Origin: Gnetum montanum
Taxonomy: Eukaryota > Streptophyta > Gnetopsida > Gnetales > Gnetaceae
NCBI GenBank assembly: GCA_015680685.1
Contig: MNCI01022092.1
Span: 570,212-634,211, forward strand
Reading direction: 5' to 3'
DNA: 64,000 nt
Shown here: in pieces, positions 54,800 through 64,000 of the stretch
How the letters are laid out: every line of letters starts with the position of its first letter
Position numbering within the stretch: position 1 is the first letter of the stretch
Position numbers and translations under genes: made by a program
Notes under the pieces: generated by a model
The model's database searches: none
The model's input: the letters and a program-made list of their open reading frames with translations, nothing else
What the model was told of the DNA's origin: nothing

Positions 54800-57666
54800 A
54801 GCTTGTTGGAGAAGATCAAATGGTCCTAGGCAGTGGTGGTTCCTGAGGTTCTGAGAGACCTTCATTAGCTTCACACACTAGCGGTGGTTGAGGTGGCTGC
54901 AGTTGTACTATTGCTACTATGACTTCAAGCAAGAGCTAGAAAGCATCTAGCAATGCTTTCATTTTCTCCTCCTTACTCCTAGGATCATGCACCATCCACG
55001 TAACTTCCCCAATGTGGGTTGGAACAGGCACATTCCAAAGACACTAGATCACTGAAAACAACTCCTTAGCATTAACAAACCAAGTAGCGAACTGTTTACA
55101 TTCAATGTTGAATGCCCTAACTATGTCCTTCATCTTATAGTATTCATTCATCCATCTAGCTAGGTTCTTAGTGATAGATCATTGATCTCTAAATTGCCTT
55201 ATGAGAACTTCAAGTTTAGCATTAGTAGTTTCAAGTTTTTTCTTGGTGTCCTTATGGTGTTTGAACTCGACCTCATATAGTATATACGAGCTAGCCACTT
55301 GTTCTTCTAACTTTAATTGTGGCCTTTCAGAAATCAGCATTGCCAGATTTGCATAGCAGAGATTAGCCAACTTCATGTACTCTATCATCTCCTCGATTTG
55401 CAACTCCTTCAAGAAGATGTCTGCTTTATTATAGGGATCAATCCTATTAAGGATGGGCTACCACATTTCTCTTCCTTGCTAGAGTTGCTGGAGGGCTTCA
55501 TTCATTTTCACCTTTGCAATCTAGATTTATTTTTCATTCACTTCTTTTTGCAAATTAACTTGGTCCCTGTAGTGATTTTTCACTTTCTCAAATTTGAGTG
55601 CTTTGTTCTTTCAGGCAACGATGGTAGACTTTTGTCACAAGGTGCATACCTCCTCCATTAACAGATTGTAGTTCTCCATGGTCAATTTCCTTAGTTTAGT
55701 GTTTACCCTAGCAAACTACTCATATTTTTGATGAATGAATTCTTGCATTTGATCTCTCTAAGCATCAACATTTTTCAGGTGATGATTTTGTGTGGTTAAT
55801 GCTTCATTCTCCTAGCACATCTAATTCAAGTCCTTTTTGATTGAGTGCATTTCAGCTTCTATTACAATTTGTTTGAAGATGGCCATCACTACCTCCTCCT
55901 CAACCTTCTAAAATCATTCTTGAAGCTATTTGATATCTTCATCTCTTATCACTGCTAGAATGAGGATTGCTTATTCTACAAGTTGGGCACAAAGTTGAAC
56001 AAGCTTTGCAACTAAGCGTTGATTTTGCTCTTGGGTTGTTCCTAGTTTCCCCTTCAAAATGATGCATCTACCCCTTGCATTCAACAGCTCTGACTATGTT
56101 GTGATGATGTTCTCCAAAAGATCAAAGATATCTAGAGTTAATTTCCTGATTCCTACTAGTTGTTTCAATAACTGTTTGGTTGGGATACGTTCAATTTTTC
56201 ACTGACTGTGCCTATGGATGTTTGCATGTATTGAAGTGTAGATATATCTGGTACAAACACCATGGGTGCATTTAATGCTTCTACTACATGATCAAAAATT
56301 ACTTATGTCATTGTCTCCTACCCTTCGTGTTGCATCACCAAGACAACTACCTCTTTACCTTCCTCCAACCAAACTAAGAAATTGACAACATTTCCAGAGA
56401 TTTCTAGGAATAGATGATGTGTTGCTAATGAGACCATCACCTCTTGAGAATTAGGATCTAACCTTGAAGGCACCTACATTCTTTGGGCAAAGAAAATAAG
56501 ACCACCTCTCTCCAGATGGCTAACTATTTGGAACACCTCATTAAGGTGACTCATCATTGGTTGATACACAGATGGATCCATCCCACTCATTCTTGCTTGT
56601 TGCTCTTGTTTGCTCAAGAGTTGTTCTTGGATTTTCCATAGACATTCAATGGTTACGTGGGCCTCCACTGGTGTGTCTTAAGTGGATGGTGGTGGTAGAA
56701 ACTCCTCTCCTTGGGTTGTCACTGGCATTTTATCCCTCACGATTTCTACCCATGAGGCCAAGCGACCATGCAAAAGGATGTCATTAGAGCAATGAACAAT
56801 GCCTACCCTTTTGAAAAGTTTTTTGATGAGGCATGGAAAGGTAAGGGTCTTCCTTCCACGTTTATTATCTTTAAAACATTTTTCAATCTCCAAGTATAGC
56901 AGTTGTGGAAGGTTAACGGGGAACTTCCCGCTTAGAGCGATGCATGCTTGGAAGGAGAAAGTAGTCACCTTGCTTGGCCTCATTGTTGGATTGAGGTGAT
57001 AGGACACAATCTTGAAATAAATTCACTCCATCAATGTGAGAGCACCATATTCCTTATGATCCACCCTGTAACATCACTGGGTCCACTTCCTCTTAGCCTT
57101 AGGATCGCCTTTTGTAGATAATTTAGCCAATTGTGTTCCTATGTCAAGCAACCCAAGTGCTTGTGTAATAGCTTCTACTGAGTAGAAAACTTGAATGTCC
57201 TTGATCTTAACAATGGACCCTAGCCTTTGACTACTCCAAAAGAGATAGGTCTCTCCCATGTACCATTCCCCATTGGACATGATGATTGACCACATGGGAG
57301 AGGTCTGTAGTTGTGTCTTGACATCCTATAGAGCCTTCTCCAAAAATGGCTCGAAGTTGATCTCTTGAATAACGAATCTTTGAATGTCTCAGGACTAAAT
57401 GATGTCTATGCAAGCTTGAGTCAATGTGACCTCAAGCCTTGACGTGGATCCAACACTTCTCCTCTTTGTGATTATTCGGTTGGCACTTCTTCCTCTAGAA
57501 TCCATCAAATAGATTCTACTTTTGGCTCCTCCCAAACAGGTCCCATTGGATGGTTCACCTCTAGTAGTTCTTGGCCTTATTCTTGCTAGCCCCTTCTAGC
57601 TCTAGAACATTTCTCTCATGGTTGTAAGGGTTCTCCTTCCTGCAGACATTTTTGTTTGGGTGCCAT
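54800..57666 (-). pseudogene. accessory ORF of the Athila-like element
   Basis: Starts at an ATG (57666-57664) directly after gtgattacag, the same arrangement as at 19606. In 57295-56678 (GEWYMGETYLFWSSQRLGSI; LTFPCLIKKLFKRVGI) it resembles the 'putative plant transposon protein' domain known from Athila-type accessory ORFs. The C-terminal half (55900-55000) is a long Glu/Lys/Leu-rich coiled coil, e.g. EEMIEYMKLANLCYANLAML. About 950 codons, many stops. Such ORFs have been called env-like; I see no signal peptide or membrane helix here and keep function open. Confidence 0.68.
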
Positions 57667-59790
57667 CTGTAATCACAATACGATCATGGATTAGCAATCA
57701 TTGTGTAACCTTAAAATAATTGGGATACCTTAACTCTTGAGGATAGTTACACTTAGCTAAGGTGTGATTATGGCTAATTTAATTAACCTAAATATTATTT
57801 ATTTTATGTGTTATTATGAATAATTCATCCCAGAGGTTGTTGGAATAGTTAACTTGGAAAAAAGTAGATGTTTATATATGGTTAAGGTTATTAACCCTTT
57901 TGGGGGAGTTAGGAAAGTTTCCAAAAAAATTCATCAATTTTTTATCGAAAACCTTAAGGTTTGTGGCCCCCATGATAAAGATCTTACCTCTAGTAAGTGC
58001 AAGATCGAAAAACAAAGTGATTTGGACAAATGGTTGGAAAGTTATGAGCTATGGAAGGTTTTGGGCTTTGAAAAATTACAAAAATTCCCTGTGTGTTATG
58101 AGCAATTTGTAGAACATTCCAAAGTATCTAGCAGTATATATATATATAGGATCTAAGAACGTGGTCATCGAGGCCTCGTCGATGCAATCAATGACCATCA
58201 TTAACTTGGTCAAACTTTAAAATACAAAGAATTTTTGGATTAAATTGGGATCAAATGGAAGCTCATAAGACCAAGAATAGTATGAAAACATGAGAAAAGG
58301 GTGTTGAAGCTTATAAATTTGAAAAAATTGGAGAAAATGAAGAAAATTTGATTTAGTGGATGAATGAAATGAAAGATTAAGGAGAATTAAGTGATTTACT
58401 CAATGGAAAATACGAAATATAGGATTGTAACGTTGCCAAAGGTAAGGAACCTTAACTAATCAAGCCAAAAGCTATGCAAGTGGATCCTTCCCATAGTAGG
58501 TTCATGCCCTTTTTACCCTTGCATAACCTCAACTAAGGAGTCCATGGGCCTAATAGTTGATTTAATGATCATGACAAGTTAAGGAACAAATTAAAAGAAT
58601 CCACTTAAGAATCCCAACACATCAGACTTAGACATAGAGCATAAGATAGAACCTGACAGTGAGGTGAGTTACAACAACATGGATGGATGATAAAGAAGGT
58701 GGAATGAAGTTCAAAATTGAGGTCATAAGAAGTCCCTTGTGGAATTTGTGCTTAAAATGACATGCAAATTTCCATCCTTAGTCCAAACCAAAACCAACCA
58801 CTTTCAATGACTTCACATTGCCACTCTAATATCAATCCATCCACTTGAGACACAAGAATGCTTCCACAAAATAACCACCATTCCATAAACAGATGAAAAG
58901 AGAAGTAGAAAGTAATAGAGAGGGCCTTAGGCATAGGTGCCTGTCATTCAAGTCCTATAACCATTTCTTGTAGCCCTTTTATTTTTCCAAGGCGTGTGCT
59001 TTGAATTTCCATTATTTTTTTGTGTTTTTTTAATGGGAACCACACCATGCAAGGACTTATTTATGTCGAAGGGGTGTGCTTTGAATTCCTATTTTTTTTA
59101 TTTCTGGCTGTTATTTTTTTGAATGGGAACCACACTATGCAATGACTTATTTCTCTTCCTATTATTGGATGGTGTGGAATGATAAGAAGTCCATGAAAAA
59201 CAATCAAGTACTCAAGAAAGAAGAATAGGACAAAGAGTATTAAGTCCCCTTGAAGTCACACCCTTTACAAACCTTTGAATCATTCCTAATTCTAGAACTA
59301 CGAAGGTCACCGATTGATTAAAATTTTTTTTAATGAAAAGGAACCTCAAATTCCTAGAATAAGGAAAACCATAGAGTTCATTGAATGGGTGAATGACATT
59401 GACTCACTACATCTTCCATGAAAAATAAACCATGTCAAAGTCATCAAACATTAGAATTCAAAAATAGAAACTAGACATCGACAATCACACATTAAGGAAA
59501 AACCATCATTAGTAAATAGCAATAGCAGCATTGTGTCCTATGACAATAAAGCATATTTATTAGCAAAATGAGAAAATATCACACTTAAATAAAAGAAAGA
59601 AAAATAAAGTAAAATATATAAGAAAGTGTAAAATAATTAATAAATTTTAAAGGTACTAAAGATGGTGTAAAATTAAAAAAATTTGAAAATCAAAAATTTG
59701 TAAAATTAAAAATGTGAAAAACAAAAAGGTAGAAAAACTGAGAAGCCAAGGTAATAGTTAGCATGGATGGACATCTCCCCCTTGACTGAG
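57667..59790 (-). other. spacer and AT-rich tract of the Athila-like element
   Basis: Noncoding; 58440-59290 matches 6450-7228. It contains an imperfect duplication around 58985-59130 (ggcgtgtgctttgaatttcc / ggggtgtgctttgaattcct) and an A-rich tract at 59580-59740. Plus-strand frames at 57854-58156 overlap the presumed leader and are not convincing. Confidence 0.55.
58135..58185 (-). promoter_or_regulatory. internal promoter-like block of the Athila-like element
   Basis: On the minus strand gcatcgacgaggcctcgatg (58166-58185) is followed 15 bp later by a TATA run (58135-58150). The palindrome type matches U3 of this element's own LTR (54448-54560), and the accessory ORF starts about 470 bp downstream. 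Confidence 0.5.
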
Positions 59791-59879
59791 TTGGAGGGAG
59801 GAGATCTAAAAAATAGAACATGGTTGTCCATCTATTGAGGCAGTATTTACACTAGCCTATCTTGGTTCTAGGAAATGTT

Positions 59880-60880
59880 TGACTTTTTGGATATTGACCA
59901 ATTGCTTTTTATTTGGGCTATTAGGTTTATAGATCAACATGGCCCCAGAGGGTAAGGTTTGATCAATTATATAAGGTCCCTCCCATAATATTTGAAATTT
60001 TATCTTTTGGGGTACATGTGAGGGGTTCTAGTAAAGAACCTTATCTCTTGGTTGAAATTTTACTTTCCTAATTCTAAGGTCATGAAGTTGCTTGCTAAAT
60101 GCCTTATTCACCTCATTCAAGGATAGGGCCACTAAGCGATTTTCATCTAGCATGTTTAGATTGATCAATATTTCTTTTTGTGTTAAACTTAGGTCAAGGT
60201 TTAGATCATTGGCCGTTGAGAGTGTATGGAGCTCAGATTAGATTAGGAGCATTGGAAGTTTCCCATACACTAACTCATAGGGAGAATAGCAAATAGGAAA
60301 TTTCCAAGTTGAACGATAAGCTCAGAGAGCATCGTTAAGTTTTGTACTCCAATCCTTCCTATACTTGCTAATGGTTCACATTAGTATTTTTGTAATCTCC
60401 TGATTGTTTACCTCTACTTAATCATTGGCTTGGGGATGGTGAGGTGTTGTTAATTTATGTTCTACCTCTAAGTGTTGCATTAATTTTCTAAATGTGGCAC
60501 TTGTGCAATGAGTTCCATTATCAGAAATTAGTGAACATGGCATCCCAAACCTATTCATGATATTTTGTTGTATAAATTTGGTAGCAATGGATGATGTACA
60601 ATCAATAATAGTTGCTACTTCTACCCATTTTGTGCAGTAGTCAATTACTACTATAATATACACTTTCTCATTAGACATGGGTGTGATGGAACCTATGAAG
60701 TCAATGCCCCATATGTCAAAAGGTTCTAGTGGTTGAATCCACTGTTGAGGATCTTCCATGCGAGTGGTCATCCCCCCATCACGTTGACAACATTCACAAG
60801 ACTTGATGAACTGGTGGGCATTCCTAAATATTGTAGGCCAATAGTATTCTACCATCAGGATTTTTATAGTAGTGTGACTC
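59880..60880 (-). pseudogene. Athila-like integrase
   Basis: 60855-60418 reads YYWPTIFRNAHQFIKSCECC (zinc-finger end), PFDIWGIDFIGSITP with the first catalytic Asp, LISDNGTHCTSATFRKLMQH with the second, then PQAND, a stop, VEVNNQEIT holding the Glu. The C-terminal part continues to about 59880 with breaks. All three catalytic residues are present although the frame is not. The host element's split integrase (15092-15826 and 24680-24910) aligns with it. Confidence 0.85.
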
Positions 60881-60999
60881 CCTAATAGTAGCCTCTACAA
60901 GGTCCTTCATGAGCATCCTAGAGAACACGTAGTTTATCTTCGTCAGGGACACACTAATGAATTAGGCCATTAGCACACACCTTGTAAAGGTGTCCATTG

Positions 61000-61830
61000 A
61001 TTTCCATGAAATATTTGGCCCAATGAAGAAATTGTTGCTTTTTCCAAAATTCTAAGTCTTGTCGCATCTCTTGAGTGAGAAGATATGTGAGGATGTCATA
61101 TACCATATTACTTTTTTAGGCGTTTGTTCATTTATTGCTCCAATAAAGAGGAGTTTTTCTAGAAAATGATCAGAGTGCAGGCTCTCCTCCTCTTTGTTAT
61201 TCCATCTTAGGCAAGAAAGGTGAGCAGTGAACACATTCTCAGTTCCTTTTCAATTTACCATAGTAAAATAAAATTTCTACAAGATCACAAGCCACCGTAT
61301 GACATGAGTGCTTGCTATCAGCTTATTCATAAGGAAGCGAATTGCATTGTGGTTCATATGTACAAATACTCTGTAACCTAGCACATAATGTCTAAAATTT
61401 TCTAGCATGTACATCATTGTCATTAATTCTTTCTCCATGATGGTGTAATTTAACTAGGCTCCCACAATGGTTCGACTCGCGTAGTGGATATAATATGGAT
61501 GTTTCTTATCATCCATCTATGTGAGCTTTGCTCCCAAAGCATAGTTAGATGCATTTATCATGATATGGAATGGTTTGGTCCAATCTAGTGCTTGTAGGAT
61601 TGGTGTTTCTATGAGTTTCTCTTTTAATTGTTGGAATGCATGTTCACATTCCTTGGTCCAATTGAAAGATGCATCTTTCTTTGTAAGCTCTACCAATGAA
61701 TTTGCAATCTTAGAGAAATTTTCCATAAATCGTTGGTAATAACGAGTGTGTCCAAGGAATGATCAGACATCTTTAATGCTCTTTGGTTGATGTGTTATTC
61801 CTTATATGACCCTTATGTTTTCTGGGTCTA
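61000..61830 (-). pseudogene. Athila-like RNase H
   Basis: NFSKIANSLVELTKKDASFN and CEHAFQQLKEKLIETPILQA, then PFHIMINASNYALGAKLT (61517-61726): the RNase H start, with the first Asp of xDAS changed to Asn. From 61500 to 61230 the rest is decayed; 61052-61234 holds the linker towards integrase. Confidence 0.75.
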
Positions 61831-61849
61831 CCTCAATCCCTTTTTCCAA

Positions 61850-62460
61850 AATTCGATGCCCTAGCATAATGCCTTCTTGGACCATGAGATGGCTCTTTTA
61901 CTAGTTGAGCCATAGATTTGTCTCTACACATCTCTTCAATACTTGTTCAAGTCAATCAAGGCTTCCTCAAAGGTAGCTCCATAGGTGGAGAAGTCATCCA
62001 TGAAGACTTTAATAGCACTACCAATTTGCTATTGAAATATACTAAGGAGGAAGCATTGAAATGTTGCAAGAGCATTGCATAGGCCAAATGACATCTTACA
62101 ATATGAAAAAGTTCCCTAGGGACTCGTGAATGTTGTCTTGGCCTGATTTTCAGGTGTAATTTGGATTTGGTTATAACCACTATAACCATCTAAGAAGCTA
62201 TAATAACAATGCCTAAATATGGTGTCTAATACTTGATCTACAAATGGCAAGGGAAAGTGATCCTTAAATGTTGCCATATTCAACAACTAGAAGTCGATGC
62301 AGGCCTGCCATTTGCCAGCCTTCTTTGGTACAATTATGAGTGGGCTAACCCACTCACAATCTGCAATTGGATAGATAAACCCCACGTTGAGGAGTTGCTC
62401 TATCTCCTTCTTAATGATTTTCTTTAATTTGGGTTCTGCTACCTCTACGACTATCTTCTA
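61850..62460 (-). pseudogene. Athila-like reverse transcriptase
   Basis: The minus strand reads IKKEIEQLLNVGFIYPIADC, WVSPLIIVPKKAGKWQACID, a stop, FKDHFPLPFVDQVLDTIF, YYSFLDGYSGYNQIQIT, then after shifts MSFGLCNA and VFMDDFSTYG with the catalytic Asp pair. FLDGYSGYNQI and FMDDFS are characteristic of Athila. At least three stops or shifts. Confidence 0.88.
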
Positions 62461-62599
62461 GGCTTCATGGCTGGGTCGATGTATATGCAATGCTTGCATA
62501 TCCTTGGATGAATTTTAGTTAGCTCAAGATATGACCAAGCAAAGGCTATTGACCATTTTTTCACCACTTTCAACAACTTTTCTTTTTGTTCATGAGCAA

Positions 62600-63050
62600 G
62601 TTTGACATTAATTTATGACTGGTTTACCATTCTTTAAAAAAGCATACTCCATTCTGACTAGTAATTTTTTTAGTTCTATGGGCTCCTTCTTGAAGTAATC
62701 AAGGATTTCCAACTCTCCCCAATAGTTATCATCATCTTCATTAGAGAGTTGGGGATCAACTTGTTCAATTTTGTCCATGCCTTCAACATATGCACATGTG
62801 AGGCTCTCAATTGGCTCCATGCATATTGTGTTGTTATCTGGATCAGCTATCAACCACTAGGTGTCCTCTTTTTTGTGGCTACTATGTATAGACACCTTTG
62901 AATATTGATCTCTTGTGCACACTAATTGCATGCCTTAATGTATGTGCTTTTAATTGATCAAATATTTTGCACATAATCGCACCCATTATTGTTGTAGGTG
63001 ATGCATGGAATACGCTTCTTCTCAATCTTTCCTAGCTCATTTTTCTTAGA
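62600..63050 (-). pseudogene. protease/connector remnant of the Athila-like element
   Basis: Acidic open stretch 62608-62853 (MIADPDNNTICMEPIESLTC; NYWGELEILDYFKKEPIELK) is the region between protease and reverse transcriptase in Athila pol. No protease active site is recognisable in 62900-63050. Confidence 0.5.
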
Positions 63051-63096
63051 TGTCTCAAGAGATAGGTCCCTTATACCCATTGACACATTGACAATG

Positions 63097-63855
63097 TGAT
63101 GAGACACGATTCGCATAGGCCGCGATATTGTGTACGCAATATCGTGTCTACTGCAATATTGCATCCCCCGCGATATTGCGTACGCAATATCATGTCTTCC
63201 CTGCGATATCGCATACACGATATCGCAGTCTGTCGCCATATCTATAAATAAGATGCGGCACTCCCTTGTTGGGGATCCCTGTTTTAGAGTAGTGAAGCTC
63301 TGGCTGTTTGATCCCTCTAGAGTTAGATTTTTTCCCATGTCTGCCAACAATGTGGTGAATGTAATTGTACGGTGTCTTTATTCGAGTGTGCCGTACTTGG
63401 ACATGCACATGACCAGCAATAAAGATCGAGATTACTTCATCATTGCAGCATTCACTTTGTTATTTATTTATTTGTTATTTATTTAATGTTATTTACTATT
63501 TTCTCTCTCTCACCCTTAAACTCCTAGAACACGGAACGTGTACGACTTGATTACGAGCATTTAAGTGTGACTGCTTGGTAGCCCAGTGGTGTAGCTAGGA
63601 TCTACGCTTGGTAACCCAGTGGCGTATGTGGGATCTACGCTTGGTAATCCCAGTGGCGTACCTAGGATCTATGCTTGGTAGTCCCAGTGGTAGTTGTGCA
63701 TGAAGTCCAAGATGTATATGGTTGATCAAGGAATCAGTTGCTCATCGAACATAGGCTAGATTAGATTTTCTTACCCTTTTCCCATTAGCTTAGCTTAGTT
63801 AATATTATTTTCCACTACCTTCAGGAGTAGCATAGATTAGGAAACAAATCCAACA
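63097..63855 (+). repeat. plus-strand Athila-type LTR, 3' end missing
   Basis: Starts TGATGAG. U3 holds near-perfect GATATT/GATATC palindromes (63122-63228), TATA box ctataaataag at 63241-63251, and the AATAAA signal at 63418-63423. It continues through the tandem 'cttggtaacccagtggcgta' array and the part equivalent to 16000-16060 reversed. At about 63855 it switches to gag-like sequence without CTCATCA or a primer site, so about 100 bp of LTR plus the leader are deleted. Confidence 0.75.
63567..63690. repeat. four tandem 'cttggtaacccagtgg' units in the LTR
   Basis: Four units of about 33 bp, acgcttggtaacccagtggc plus gtatgtgggatct, at 63567-63690. Other LTRs here have one to three degenerate units at the same place. 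Confidence 0.88.
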
Positions 63856-64000
63856 CAACCACCACCTTGTGCACCTTACATCCCTCCTTACTTTCAACAT
63901 TCTTATCCTTTCCCTCCTTCCACAATGCCACCAACTATTCCTAAGGTGTTTGTACCACCGCAACCCACGAACAACACTTGTGCTACTACTACTAACAGCA
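63856..64000 (+). pseudogene. Pro-rich gag linker remnant
   Basis: Reads PPPCAPYIPPYFQHSYPFPP and on to the window edge, like the Pro/Tyr-rich C-terminal linker of the Athila-type gag (9880-10158). Continues beyond the window. Confidence 0.45.

Larger units (their letters stand above)
53651..63096 (-). mobile_element. Athila-like element with pol and accessory ORF
   Basis: Minus-strand order from the right: protease-region remnant, reverse transcriptase, RNase H, integrase, AT-rich tract, spacer with internal promoter-like block (58135-58185), accessory ORF, polypurine tract, 3' LTR (53651-54575). gag and 5' LTR are missing: at 63097 a plus-strand LTR begins. FLDGYSGYNQI and VFMDDF in the reverse transcriptase are Athila wordings. 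Confidence 0.85.

Noticed and set aside
55317-55661. 114-codon plus-strand frame in the accessory ORF region
   Set aside because: Complement of the Glu/Lys/Leu-rich coiled coil, which automatically gives a Leu/Phe-rich antisense frame.

Overview
This looks like repeat-dominated intergenic DNA from a large plant nuclear genome. No intact host gene is visible. Nearly all coding traces belong to LTR retrotransposons (Athila-like and Tat-like Ty3/gypsy), LINEs and one miniature LTR element. The only host gene is a decayed LRR receptor kinase. The old, divergent, deeply nested gypsy elements would fit a gymnosperm, but that is inference; the sequence itself only supports 'seed plant with many retroelements'.

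Layout. 1-1809: 5' end (minus strand) of an Athila-like element cut by the window edge. 1810-4970: old gypsy reverse transcriptase and LINE remnants. 4977-26584: one Athila-like host element (minus strand, LTRs 4977-5821 and 25716-26584, target duplication gtaag/ataag), split by two later insertions: a plus-strand LTR-internal-LTR-internal composite (7229 to about 15085) and a complete minus-strand element without pol (15827-24679, duplication atgtg/acgtg) that sits inside the host's integrase gene. 26585-29011: unique DNA with tRNA-like SINE candidates. 29028-31683: 5'-truncated LINE with a 16-bp target duplication, itself split by a TRIM-like element (29410-30957, duplication atgac). 32622-35978: LRR receptor kinase pseudogene. 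36927-51467: solo LTR (duplication ccttg) split by a 13.7-kb Tat-like element (36983-50674, duplication tgcac). 52600-53650: LINE reverse transcriptase. 53651-63096: Athila-like element with protease to integrase plus an extra ORF. 63097-64000: a plus-strand LTR and gag-like remnant.

Most notable result. In three retroelement families the palindrome-rich motif of the LTR U3 recurs at a second, internal promoter-like site beside the accessory gene. In the pol-less element it is GATATC, next to a TATA box about 500 bp upstream of the accessory ORF. In the 53-63 kb Athila-like element it is an AGGCCT/TCGATG type, again next to a TATA box at the same relative place. In the Tat-like element it is GCGTATACGC, clustered around the promoter and first intron of an antisense gene. 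That antisense gene (43787-47036) lies between gag and pol, has six exons whose GT-AG junctions all keep phase, and encodes an FCP1/NLI-like HAD domain lacking the usual nucleophile. Together these suggest family-specific regulatory codes that couple LTR and accessory-gene expression. All copies here are broken by stops, so what is seen is a fossil record.
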